DNA of 64,000 nucleotides from Gammaproteobacteria bacterium (GTDB lineage Bacteria; Pseudomonadota; Gammaproteobacteria; SZUA-229): contig JAPHSS010000002.1 in NCBI GenBank assembly GCA_026195255.1, forward strand, positions 124,001 through 188,000, given 5' to 3'. Positions 1-7,105 of the stretch are shown here, in pieces. Both the position numbers and the translations under genes were made by a program. Below the pieces are notes generated by a model. The model ran no database searches. It had not been told where the DNA came from and saw only the letters and a list, made by a program, of their open reading frames with translations. How positions within the stretch are numbered: position 1 is the first letter of the stretch; every line of letters begins with the position of its first letter.

Positions 1-153
1 AACGAAAGCCTCTGCCATTCCTCTCCAGAAATAATCCGATGAGTATTGCATTAGGTAAGCGCATGCGAAAAATGAGGTGATGGCTGAGAATAGGTAGTAG
101 TGGGCATTGTTCAGGGTTCTAAACTGGTAGAGCTTTACGTTGTTCAGGCACAT
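1..153 (-). CDS. Unidentified membrane protein, 5' end only (runs off the left edge)
   Basis: An open minus-strand frame begins with ATG at 151-153 and stays open to the window edge, 51 codons. The product starts MCLNNVKLYQFRTLNNAHYY and continues with a hydrophobic stretch (LFSAITSFFACAYLM) and an aromatic segment (YSSDYFWRG), which looks like the start of a small membrane protein. I do not recognise the family. The ATG lies inside the terminal repeat of the inverted-repeat element at 141-312, so the original 5' end may have been displaced by insertion. A purine-rich GAGGGAG directly abuts the ATG, too close for a normal ribosome site. The frame is also open further upstream through the element without another ATG, but a GTG exists there. 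It may be a truncated pseudogene. Confidence 0.4.
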   Translation of the reverse strand, partial: MCLNNVKLYQFRTLNNAHYYLFSAITSFFACAYLMQYSSDYFWRGMAEAFV

Positions 154-312
154 CTCCCTCGGGGAAAGGTTGACACTTTTTGGCGCCCTGTCCCCTGTTG
201 TGATGCCATCAAGAGTATTGCGGAGTCGGTTCACGACACTGCCAGCGCATAGTGGTATGGGTTAAGGGGACAGGGCACAAAAAGCAGTGACCTTTCCCCG
301 AGGGAGATGTTC
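141..312. repeat. MITE-like inverted-repeat element, copy 1
   Basis: Two long imperfect arms face each other. The left arm is about 150-196 (ACATCTCCCTCGGGGAAAGG..., ending CCTGTCCCCT) and the right arm about 264-310 (AGGGGACAGGG..., ending CCCCGAGGGAGATGT). They enclose a ~67-bp centre. A second copy lies at 41796-41986. The centres match over long runs such as GATGCCATCAAGAG and CAGCGCATAGTGGTATGGGT. No transposase is encoded. The inward GGGGACAG/CTGTCCCC ends recall palindromes found beside REP-associated (Y1/RAYT) transposases, but that is a resemblance only. It sits just upstream of the rnpB promoter. Confidence 0.75.
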
Positions 313-368
313 CATAGCAAGGTTCGCTAATGTATATAAGCAAACAATTATTATTCATCAACTTATGT

Positions 369-374
369 TATAAT
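369..374 (+). promoter_or_regulatory. -10 box of the rnpB promoter
   Basis: A perfect TATAAT lies seven bases before the first base of the RNase P RNA (about 382), as expected for a strong stable-RNA promoter. No good TTGACA is visible about 17 bases upstream; the region is only AT-rich. A GCGC stretch at 377-380 lies between the box and the RNA start. Confidence 0.6.
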
Positions 375-381
375 TAGCGCC

Positions 382-745
382 GAAGTTGGCTGGGCAATCG
401 CTGTATGATTTTATCATAGAGAGGAAAGTCCGGGCTCCAAAGGGCAGGGTGCCAGGTAACGCCTGGGGGGTGTAATGCCCACGGCTAGTGCAACAGAAAG
501 ATACCGCCTCCGCCTACTTTTAGTGGGTTGAGGTAAGGGTGAAATGGTGCGGTAAGAGCGCACCGCGTTTACTGGTAACAGTGACGGCAAGGTAAACCCC
601 ACCTGGAGCAAGACCAAATAGAGAAGCTGAGGCGCGGCCCGTGCTGCTTCTGGGTAGGTCGCTTGAGGCGCATAGTGATGTGCGTCCTAGATGAATGATT
701 GTCACGACTTCGGTTGTACAGAACCCGGCTTACAGGCCAACTTCC
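382..745 (+). ncRNA. rnpB: RNase P RNA (bacterial type A)
   Basis: This is the catalytic RNA of RNase P, which removes 5' leaders from pre-tRNAs. The universally conserved 5' core GAGGAAAGTCCGGGCTCC is at 421-438. The conserved ACAGAAA-type core element is near 492-500 and the AAGGGTGAAA...GGTAAGAGCGCACCG block is at about 535-565. The P1 helix is formed by GAAGTTGGC (382-390) and GCCAACTTC (736-744), which fixes both ends. The length of about 364 nt fits the family. Short open frames inside this interval on both strands are chance frames within the RNA. A U-tract follows directly, so P1 probably also acts in termination. Confidence 0.95.
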
Positions 746-753
746 CTTTTTTT
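736..753 (+). terminator. 3' end of rnpB: P1 strand plus T-run
   Basis: The 3' strand of helix P1 (736-744) is followed by CC and seven T residues (747-753), which makes an intrinsic terminator at the mature 3' end of RNase P RNA. Confidence 0.55.
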
Positions 754-754
754 C

Positions 755-880
755 CGCTGCTCGCTCAGCTTACGCCTGACGGGTCGCATGGCTTCGTTGG
801 GCAATGGACATTTACATTTGTAAACTCACATTGCCCGCCTTGCCCTGCAACCCGTCAGACGCAACCTGAACGAGCGCTCT
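755..880. repeat. Long imperfect palindrome (~125 bp) downstream of rnpB
   Basis: The centre is TTTACATTTGTAAA (811-824). GGGCAATG at 799-806 pairs with CATTGCCC at 829-836. Further out, GCCTGACGGGT near 774-784 pairs with ACCCGTCAGACG near 850-861, and CGCTC (762-766) pairs with GAGCG (872-876). There are mismatches and small indels between these blocks. It looks like a dispersed palindromic element rather than a gene. A plus-strand frame spanning 691-996 crosses the end of rnpB and this palindrome and is not considered coding. Confidence 0.6.
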
Positions 881-903
881 CCTCCGACGTAACTATACCT
901 GTG

Positions 904-932
904 CTCAGGCTTTGCCTGAGGAACCTTTTTTT
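904..932 (+). terminator. Hairpin with T-run
   Basis: Stem CTCAGGC (904-910) and GCCTGAG (914-920) with a TTT loop, then GAACC and seven T (926-932). The five-base gap between stem and T-run is longer than ideal. A second hairpin follows at once, GTTTGCAC (934-941), TTT, GTGCAAAC (945-952). They may be terminators behind rnpB or part of the same palindrome-rich patch. Confidence 0.4.
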
Positions 933-1006
933 AGTTTGCACTTTGTGCAAACTGTCTCGTTCTTGTGATTCTTCTGAGGGAGGGGCAGGCACGTAGATTG
1001 ATCTCG

Positions 1007-1028
1007 TTCCCACGGTCCTCCGTGGGAA
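1007..1028. repeat. Short palindromic repeat (TTCCCACGG / CCGTGGGAA)
   Basis: A perfect 9-bp stem, TTCCCACGG (1007-1015) and CCGTGGGAA (1020-1028), with loop TCCT. Palindromes of this kind (GTTCCCACG...CGTGGGAA) are common dispersed intergenic elements in many gammaproteobacterial genomes. The rest of the 746-1150 gap (about 1030-1150) is AT-rich and holds nothing I recognise. Confidence 0.5.
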
Positions 1029-1150
1029 TGCATAGGTAATTTATACGCGAGATTTGAAATGTAATTCGAGCCACATTCTATTTTTTGTCACTTACTTAAA
1101 ATCTCAGTGCGCTTTGTGTCTCTGTGGCTTATTTCTATAGTTTAAAGGCC

Positions 1151-1798
1151 TTATTTTGTTTTCTGCATAGGTTTAACCACAGTCAAACCCAGTGACTCCC
1201 AGTTCTGCATGCCGCCCCGGTAATATTTTATGCGCGCTGCCGGGTAGCCGAATTGTAAAAGTATTCTGATGGCTGTTGGGGATTGGCCGCACCATATTCC
1301 GTTACAGTACATAATGATGGTTTTTGCGTTATTGAAATTCAACGCGTTGCCTGTATTGAGTACATTGAATTTATCTTCCATTATTTCAAGCGCGCGTTCT
1401 TCGTTTTTAAACTCTGTGAAAGGTATGTTAATAGTGCCTGGTATAGTGCCGCGTTTTACCCATGCGTCTGTGCGAGAATCGATGATCATTAAATTTTCAT
1501 TACCGCCACTTATTTTCTTTAGGTAATTGATCATTTCTAAACTACCAATGGTTTCTACAGCGTGAGGTTTGAAGGGATGCATGGGCTGTATCTTGCCGCG
1601 GTGTGTTTTCTGGAAGTATTTGCTGATTATGTTATCGCGGTTCTGGTTGCGCTTTATGGTTACTGTTTGTCCATTATGTTTGACGTCTATGCTGTAAAGT
1701 TCATGGTTAATCATGACTTTTTTGGTTTTTTCTTCAGCAAAAACCGTGAAAGTTAAGGTTAATGATATTAATAGGCTGCAAATGATAGTTTTAGGCAT
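1151..1798 (-). CDS. Exported rhodanese-like protein
   Basis: A 215-residue protein with a signal peptide (residues 1-21, ending TVFA before EEKTKK), a basic linker of about 70 residues and a C-terminal rhodanese domain. In the domain, LMIIDSRTDAWVKRGTIPG is the substrate-entry region, MYCNGIWCGQSP the active-site loop, and YYRGGMQNWESLGL the usual C-terminal GG..W signature. The first loop cysteine should be the catalytic persulfide carrier. The loop is longer than the usual six residues and has a second cysteine. A periplasmic sulfurtransferase or thiol-handling role is inferred. It is divergent from mraZ, alone on its strand, and preceded by a palindrome (1823-1845). Confidence 0.8.
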   Translation of the reverse strand: MPKTIICSLLISLTLTFTVFAEEKTKKVMINHELYSIDVKHNGQTVTIKRNQNRDNIISKYFQKTHRGKIQPMHPFKPHAVETIGSLEMINYLKKISGGNENLMIIDSRTDAWVKRGTIPGTINIPFTEFKNEERALEIMEDKFNVLNTGNALNFNNAKTIIMYCNGIWCGQSPTAIRILLQFGYPAARIKYYRGGMQNWESLGLTVVKPMQKTK

Positions 1799-1822
1799 AA
1801 ATGTCTCTTATTTTGCTGGTTA

Positions 1823-1845
1823 TTACACTATTTTATATAGTGTAA
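1823..1845 (-). promoter_or_regulatory. Palindrome in the rhodanese promoter region
   Basis: TTACACTA (1823-1830) and TAGTGTAA (1838-1845) form an 8-bp inverted repeat with a 7-bp AT spacer, ending 25 bases upstream of the rhodanese start codon. Its size and place suit a dimeric repressor site; the regulator is unknown. The remainder of the 1799-2207 gap is AT-rich up to the palindrome and promoter of mraZ. Confidence 0.4.
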
Positions 1846-2030
1846 ATTATCTCTGAATAATAGTGGATTTTGCCATTCCGGGTAAACTTCTAAAAAATAC
1901 CTAAATTTCTTAAATACCATCTTAAGTTAAAGTAATTTATTAAGTTGTCATCCCAACCTGTTGAGTTATCTTTTCTTATTCCGTTTGTCCGCGTGTAAAT
2001 TATGTGAAGTAGCTCTAAGTTGTTGTCATA

Positions 2031-2048
2031 TAAGGAAATATTTCCTTA
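2031..2048. promoter_or_regulatory. Perfect 18-bp palindrome upstream of the mraZ promoter
   Basis: TAAGGAAAT followed directly by ATTTCCTTA is a perfect 18-bp palindrome ending 18 bases before the -35 box of the mraZ promoter. That position suits an activator or repressor of the dcw cluster. No known regulator is assigned. Confidence 0.4.
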
Positions 2049-2066
2049 TTTATCCTGTGTTTTTGC

Positions 2067-2096
2067 TTGACAGTGGTGGGTAGTGGTACCTATAGT
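2067..2096 (+). promoter_or_regulatory. dcw cluster promoter (Pmra)
   Basis: TTGACA (2067-2072) and TATAGT (2091-2096) with an 18-bp spacer form a near-consensus sigma-70 promoter about 110 bases before mraZ. It should drive the whole mraZ-to-ftsZ unit. Confidence 0.7.
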
Positions 2097-2105
2097 TCGG
2101 TTATG

Positions 2106-2140
2106 TGGGGAAATGTGGGTGAATGTGGGTGAATGTGCAT
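2106..2140 (+). promoter_or_regulatory. MraZ operator: TGGGN repeats at 10-bp spacing
   Basis: TGGGG (2106-2110), TGGGT (2116-2120) and TGGGT (2126-2130) recur exactly every 10 bases, with a decayed fourth unit TGCAT (2136-2140). E. coli MraZ is known to bind TGGGN repeats separated by 5 bases in its own promoter and to repress the operon. Another TGGGT lies between -35 and -10 (2077-2081). This layout supports MraZ autoregulation here. Confidence 0.75.
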
Positions 2141-2207
2141 TTTTCGACACAGGGCTACCTGAATACAGGTAGGGCGAAAATATAAAAATGGCGAATTAAT
2201 AATAAAC

Positions 2208-2666
2208 ATGATTTTTCGTGGCATTAACAATCTAACGCTGGATGCAAAGGGCCGAATGGCTATTCCCTCGCGTTACCGTGACAAGCTCATGGAGTCTTGT
2301 GGTGGGCGATTGATAGTGACGGTTGATCGTGATCGTTGTTTGTTGGTGTATCCGCAGCATGAGTGGGAAGTGATAGAAGCTCAAATTGCCAGTTTGCCAA
2401 GTTTGAATAAACAGTCGCGTTTATTGCAGCGTTTGTTAATTGGTCATGCAACAGAGGCAGAGCTGGATAGTCAGGGGCGCATCTTGTTACCAAACATGCT
2501 GCGTGATTATGCCGGGCTTGATAAAAAATGCGTACTGATTGGTCAGGGTAAGAAATTTGAAATCTGGGATGAATTGTTGTGGACGGAAAATCAGCAAGTC
2601 TGGTTAGCTGAAGCGGATAGTGATGAAGGTGAGTTGCCGAGCGCATTGGAAAGTTTGTCACTCTAA
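2208..2666 (+). CDS. mraZ: Transcriptional regulator MraZ
   Basis: A 152-residue protein with two AbrB-like SpoVT/MraZ repeats: residues ~5-50 (GINNLTLDAKGRMAIPSRYRD) and ~78-125 (ATEAELDSQGRILLPNMLRDY). Each carries the DxxGRxxxP signature. MraZ assembles as a ring and binds TGGGN direct repeats; such repeats lie 70-100 bases upstream of this start. It is the first gene of the dcw cluster, and its TAA overlaps the ATG of rsmH by one base. The ATG at 2208 is the only good start because an earlier ATG (2188) meets a stop after a few codons. No strong Shine-Dalgarno is visible. Confidence 0.96.
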   Translation: MIFRGINNLTLDAKGRMAIPSRYRDKLMESCGGRLIVTVDRDRCLLVYPQHEWEVIEAQIASLPSLNKQSRLLQRLLIGHATEAELDSQGRILLPNMLRDYAGLDKKCVLIGQGKKFEIWDELLWTENQQVWLAEADSDEGELPSALESLSL

Positions 2667-3604
2667 TGGAGGCGTCGACAAATCAGCATCGACCGGTTCT
2701 GCTTAATGAAACGATCGAGGCGCTGGCTATAAAGGCTGATGGTTTTTATCTTGATGGTACATTTGGTCGAGGCGGGCATAGTGCAAAAATTCTTGAAGCG
2801 CTGAGTGAGAAAGGAAGGCTTATAGCGTTTGACCAGGATCCGCAGGCAATTAAAGTTGCTGAAGAGAAATTTGCAGGTGATTCAAGGTTTGAAATAGTAC
2901 AGCGTAATTTTGAAGACCTGCAAGACGTTGTGGCTGATCATGGAATGATGAAAAAAGTTGATGGGGTGTTACTGGATATAGGGGTTTCATCACCACAACT
3001 GGACGATGCATCAAGAGGGTTTAGTTTTATAAAACCGGGGCCGTTAGATATGCGTATGAATCCAGGCGTTGGGCAGTCAGCAGCAGAGTGGTTAGCTAGC
3101 GTAACAGAATATGATCTGACTACGGTTTTAATGCATTTCGGAGAAGAAAAATTTGCGCGACGTATTGCTAATGCAATTGTTGAAACTCGAAAAGAAACGC
3201 TTATAGACGATACGGTGCAGCTGGCAAATATTATTGAAGCGGCAATACCAGTTAAGCCAAAAAACAAACACCCGGCTACAAAAAGTTTTCAGGCAATTCG
3301 GATACATATAAATCGAGAGCTAGAGGTGTTAGAGCGAGCATTGCAATCAGCTTTAAATGTGCTGGCAATAGGTGGGCGTCTTGCAGTTATTAGTTTCCAT
3401 TCGTTAGAAGATAGAATGGTAAAAAGATATTTCAGGAACGTATCAAGGGGGCCGCAAATTCCTAAAGATATTCCTGTATTAGCAAAAGATTTACAACAGC
3501 CTTATAAGTTGGTTGGTAAAGCAGTTAAACCTGGTAAGCAGGAACTGCTTGAAAATCCCCGGTCACGTAGTTCGGTATTACGTGTGATAGAGAGGGTGAT
3601 GTGA
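2666..3604 (+). CDS. rsmH: 16S rRNA m4C1402 methyltransferase RsmH (MraW)
   Basis: A 312-residue S-adenosylmethionine-dependent enzyme that methylates N4 of C1402 in 16S rRNA. Visible signatures are HRPVLLNETIEAL at the N-terminus, the SAM site FYLDGTFGRGGHSAKIL (about 27-43), GVLLDIGVSSPQLD, and the C-terminal RLAVISFHSLEDRMVKRYF. Length is normal for the family. It overlaps mraZ by one base, and its stop overlaps the GTG start of ftsL (GTGA), indicating tight translational coupling within the dcw cluster. Confidence 0.96.
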   Translation: MEASTNQHRPVLLNETIEALAIKADGFYLDGTFGRGGHSAKILEALSEKGRLIAFDQDPQAIKVAEEKFAGDSRFEIVQRNFEDLQDVVADHGMMKKVDGVLLDIGVSSPQLDDASRGFSFIKPGPLDMRMNPGVGQSAAEWLASVTEYDLTTVLMHFGEEKFARRIANAIVETRKETLIDDTVQLANIIEAAIPVKPKNKHPATKSFQAIRIHINRELEVLERALQSALNVLAIGGRLAVISFHSLEDRMVKRYFRNVSRGPQIPKDIPVLAKDLQQPYKLVGKAVKPGKQELLENPRSRSSVLRVIERVM

Positions 3605-3870
3605 AAATGATGTGGATAATGGTCGCAATACTGGTTTTAGCGACGATGGGTTCTGCAGTAGGGGTTATTTATAGTAAACACCAAACCAGAAAAATGTTTG
3701 TGAGTTTGCAGAAGTTGCACAAACAGATTGATGAATTAAATATTGAATGGGGTCAATTGCAGCTTGAGCAAAGCGCATGGTCTTCGCATGGCAGAATTGA
3801 AAAAATTGCACGTAAAAAATTACAAATGACATTGCCAAAAGCAAATGAAATTATATATATAAAACAATGA
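3601..3870 (+). CDS. ftsL: Cell division protein FtsL
   Basis: An 89-residue bitopic protein with a short cytoplasmic end, one membrane segment (about 5-23, WIMVAILVLATMGSAVGVIY) and a periplasmic coiled-coil-like region ending in the family-typical RIEKIARKKLQM. FtsL joins FtsB and FtsQ in the divisome and helps activate the FtsWI synthase. Identification rests on size, topology and its place between rsmH and ftsI. The start is GTG at 3601, overlapping the rsmH stop; ATG at 3607 is an alternative. The stop overlaps the ftsI ATG (ATGA). Confidence 0.9.
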   Translation: MKMMWIMVAILVLATMGSAVGVIYSKHQTRKMFVSLQKLHKQIDELNIEWGQLQLEQSAWSSHGRIEKIARKKLQMTLPKANEIIYIKQ

Positions 3871-5579
3871 AAAATAAAAATTATAAACCACATTATCAAT
3901 TTAGGCGCATTGTAGTTTTGTCTGTATTCGCATTGATAATTGTGGGTTTATTTTGGCGTGCTCTGGATATGCAGGTTATCAATCAGCCATTCTTCAAGCA
4001 ACAAGGTGATGCGCGCCATCTTCGTGTCGTTCCAATATCGGCACACCGCGGTGATATATATGATAGGAATGGCGAACCTTTGGCAATTAGCACACCCGTT
4101 GATTCTGTTTGGGTGAATCCAAAAGAAATTAAAAATGATTTACATCGCGTTACTGAAATAGCTAAAACGTTAAAAATTAATTCACAACACCTGAAAAATA
4201 AATTAGCCAAAAACGCGAATAGAGAATTTGTTTATATTCTTAGGCAAGTGGCACCAGAACTAGCTGGGAAAATAAAGGCGTTGTCAATTCCAGGTGTTTA
4301 CCTGCAGCGTGAATACAAAAGATATTATCCGGCCGGTGAAGTTACTTCGCATGTAATAGGTTTTGCGAATGTTGATGATAAAGGTCAGGAGGGGTTAGAG
4401 CTCGCTTATGATGAATGGTTAAGAGGTGATCCCGGGGCTAAGAGGGTTATTAGAGACAGGTTAGGTCAGGTTGTTGATGATATTGAAAGAATCAAAACTG
4501 CTGAACCTGGGAAATCGGTGCAGCTCAGTATTGACCGGCGAATACAATATCTTGCTTATCAATCATTAAAATCAGCAGTAAAAGAACATAAAGCCATTGC
4601 AGGATCTGCAGTGGTTTTAGACGTTCATACAGGTGAAGTTCTTGCGATGGTCAATCAGCCATCTTTTAATGCAAATGATAGAAGCCAGCTAAAGCCGGGT
4701 GTTTATAGAAATCGATCAGTTACTGACGTGTTTGAACCCGGTTCAACAATGAAGCCATTTACCATCGCGGCGGCACTCGAAACGGGGCGTTGGCATCCAA
4801 AAGATAATGTGCGCACATCTCCGGGTTATTACAAAGTGCAGGGCAACACGATTAAGGATATGCGTGATTATGGAAAAATAAATCTTGAAGATATTATTTT
4901 AAAATCAAGTAATGTTGGTGTAAGTAAGGTTGCTTTATCTCTCGACCAGGAGCAGCAGTTAGATATGTATCTAAAGCTCGGATTCGGCGTAAATAGTGGC
5001 AGTGGTTTTCCGGGGGAGAGAAATGGTAATTTGCGCACAGGCCACTTAAGTGATTTTGAGCGTGCGACCATGTCATTTGGTTATAGTTTATCTGTAACGC
5101 CATTGCAATTAGCGAGAGCATATTCCGCGATTGCTGCAAATGGAATTGTTCACCCTGTTTCATTTTTACGTAAGGATGAGCCTGTTGAAGGTGAGCGGGT
5201 AATGAGTGAGGCAACGGCTAAAAAAGTTCGCCGTATGATGGAGCGAGTAGTGGGGCCGGAAGGTACGGCAAATAAGGCATCTATTGCTAATTACCGAGTG
5301 GCAGGTAAAACAGGAACGGTTCATAAATTTATATCAGGCGGTTATGCAGAAGATCGATATTTGTCCGTTTTTGCGGGCATAGCCCCGGCATCAGATCCAC
5401 GGTTAGTTATGATTGTCATGTTGAATGAGCCGCGTAATGGAAAATATTTTGGCGGTCAGGTTGCAGCACCCGTTTTTTCCAGGGTTATATCAGGTGCATT
5501 GCGGTTACTCGATATTGCGCCTGATGATTTATCTTATGTACAGAAAAAACCCCTGAAGGTAAATGGTGAGAGCGCATGA
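3867..5579 (+). CDS. ftsI: Septal peptidoglycan transpeptidase FtsI (PBP3)
   Basis: A 570-residue class B penicillin-binding protein. It has a membrane anchor at about 15-37, a PBP dimerisation domain (about 60-210, AHRGDIYDRNGEPLAIS) and a transpeptidase domain from about 245. The catalytic motifs are STMK with Ser293, SSN (LKSSNVG) and KTGT (AGKTGTVHK). It crosslinks septal peptidoglycan in the periplasm together with FtsW. Length matches the family. It starts inside the ftsL stop and its own stop overlaps the murE start (ATGA). Confidence 0.97.
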   Translation: MKNKNYKPHYQFRRIVVLSVFALIIVGLFWRALDMQVINQPFFKQQGDARHLRVVPISAHRGDIYDRNGEPLAISTPVDSVWVNPKEIKNDLHRVTEIAKTLKINSQHLKNKLAKNANREFVYILRQVAPELAGKIKALSIPGVYLQREYKRYYPAGEVTSHVIGFANVDDKGQEGLELAYDEWLRGDPGAKRVIRDRLGQVVDDIERIKTAEPGKSVQLSIDRRIQYLAYQSLKSAVKEHKAIAGSAVVLDVHTGEVLAMVNQPSFNANDRSQLKPGVYRNRSVTDVFEPGSTMKPFTIAAALETGRWHPKDNVRTSPGYYKVQGNTIKDMRDYGKINLEDIILKSSNVGVSKVALSLDQEQQLDMYLKLGFGVNSGSGFPGERNGNLRTGHLSDFERATMSFGYSLSVTPLQLARAYSAIAANGIVHPVSFLRKDEPVEGERVMSEATAKKVRRMMERVVGPEGTANKASIANYRVAGKTGTVHKFISGGYAEDRYLSVFAGIAPASDPRLVMIVMLNEPRNGKYFGGQVAAPVFSRVISGALRLLDIAPDDLSYVQKKPLKVNGESA

Positions 5580-7105
5580 TGGCAGCCATTAAGAATAATC
5601 ATTCAGTCGTTACATTAAAGCAGTTATTAAATGGCTTGCCTGTAAGTGAATATTTACCTGAAATTGAAGTTCAGGGCTTAACGCTGGATAGTCGTGAAGT
5701 CGAGCCCGGGTATGTTTTTATAGCACTGGAAGGACAGCTTGATCATGGTCTGGCTTATGCTGAAACAGCAATAAGTAGAGGCGCTGTTGCCGTTTTATGT
5801 GATGAGAAATTTGATCAATATTGTCAGCAAATATTGTCCAGACTTATGTCCAGAGCAATATGTGTGCCGGTTAGGGACTTGCAGGAAAAACTGGCTGGGA
5901 TGGCCTGTCGGTTTTATGGTAATCCATCAGAGAAAATATTCATCAGTGGTGTTACGGGTACCGATGGTAAAACATCTGTAAGCCACTTTATTGCACAGGC
6001 AATGAAACAGGCATATGGCTTATCTGCGGTGATTGGAACACTCGGTAATGGTTTGATAGATGACCTGCAAGAATCAAGTCATACAACTCCAGATATTATT
6101 AATTTGCAAAAAATGTTAGCAGGCTTTTATGAAAGGGGAGTTGAGCATGTTGCAATGGAGGTGTCTTCACATGGGCTTGATCAGAAGCGGGTGGCTAATG
6201 TAGATTTTGATGTTGCTGTGTTAACCAACTTATCAAGAGATCATCTTGATTATCATGGTGATATTGAATCTTATAAACAGGCCAAGAAAAAATTATTTAC
6301 AGAAAACTCTAGCAAATCTCTGGTGTTAAATGTGGATGATGCATTCGGCGTTGAAATATTTAATGAGCATAAAAATAATCAAACTGTCTGGTTGTATGGC
6401 TTGGATGAAGCTAATGCAAGGCAAAGTAAATTTTACGCGTTTGCATCGAATATCCGTAACGCTGTAAATGGTATTGATTTCACCCTGAATAGTTCAAAAG
6501 GTGTAGCTGATGTTAATGTTAAGCTGATTGGTGAATTCAATATTTATAATGTATTGGCCTGTGCTTGTGTTTTATTAGAAAGCGGAATTAATTTTAATCA
6601 CGTTGTTAAGTATATTGAAAAATTACATACAGTCGCAGGTCGAATGGAGTTGCTTGCATTTAAAGACAAACCATCAGTCGTTATAGATTATGCACATACA
6701 CCAGAAGCTTTAACACAGGCTTTAATCAACGTGCGTAAACACACATCAGGAAAAGTTATTTGTGTGTTTGGTTGTGGTGGTGACAGAGATATAGGTAAAC
6801 GACCGCTTATGGCCAAAGCGGCAGAAGAATTATCGGATTTAGTTATTTTAACTAATGATAACCCGAGAAGCGAAGACCCTTTAAAAATCATTGATGATAT
6901 AAAGCAGGGTATTTCAAATGAAATTAAGTTAATTGTAGAAATCGATAGAAAAAAAGCTATTCAGCATGCGATTGAAATTTCAGCAGCTGAAGATATGATT
7001 TTGATTGCAGGTAAAGGCCATGAATCATATCAAATCATTAGAGATAAAAAAATAGCCTTTAGTGATAAAGAAATAGCGCTGTCATTTTTAGGTGTACTTC
7101 AATGA
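5576..7105 (+). CDS. murE: UDP-MurNAc-tripeptide synthetase MurE (meso-DAP adding)
   Basis: A 509-residue Mur ligase that adds the third stem residue to UDP-MurNAc-L-Ala-D-Glu in the cytoplasm. The ATP loop is GVTGTDGKTS with Lys132. The central domain has NLSRDHLDYHGD and the C-terminal domain has DYAHTPEAL. The DNPR motif at 428-431 is the known signature of meso-diaminopimelate rather than lysine specificity. Two adjacent ATGs (5576, 5579) are possible starts; the first overlaps the ftsI stop. It overlaps murF by four bases. Confidence 0.96.
   Translation: MMAAIKNNHSVVTLKQLLNGLPVSEYLPEIEVQGLTLDSREVEPGYVFIALEGQLDHGLAYAETAISRGAVAVLCDEKFDQYCQQILSRLMSRAICVPVRDLQEKLAGMACRFYGNPSEKIFISGVTGTDGKTSVSHFIAQAMKQAYGLSAVIGTLGNGLIDDLQESSHTTPDIINLQKMLAGFYERGVEHVAMEVSSHGLDQKRVANVDFDVAVLTNLSRDHLDYHGDIESYKQAKKKLFTENSSKSLVLNVDDAFGVEIFNEHKNNQTVWLYGLDEANARQSKFYAFASNIRNAVNGIDFTLNSSKGVADVNVKLIGEFNIYNVLACACVLLESGINFNHVVKYIEKLHTVAGRMELLAFKDKPSVVIDYAHTPEALTQALINVRKHTSGKVICVFGCGGDRDIGKRPLMAKAAEELSDLVILTNDNPRSEDPLKIIDDIKQGISNEIKLIVEIDRKKAIQHAIEISAAEDMILIAGKGHESYQIIRDKKIAFSDKEIALSFLGVLQ

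Noticed and set aside
141-312. CRISPR repeat or tRNA-like structure
   Set aside because: There are only two distant copies, no spacers, and no cloverleaf; the structure is a single long hairpin-like inverted repeat.
414-705. Minus-strand frames over rnpB
   Set aside because: They are antisense to the conserved RNase P RNA core and have no protein-like features.
691-996. 101-codon plus-strand frame
   Set aside because: It begins inside rnpB and runs through the palindrome cluster; the product is rich in Cys/Pro with no domain pattern.
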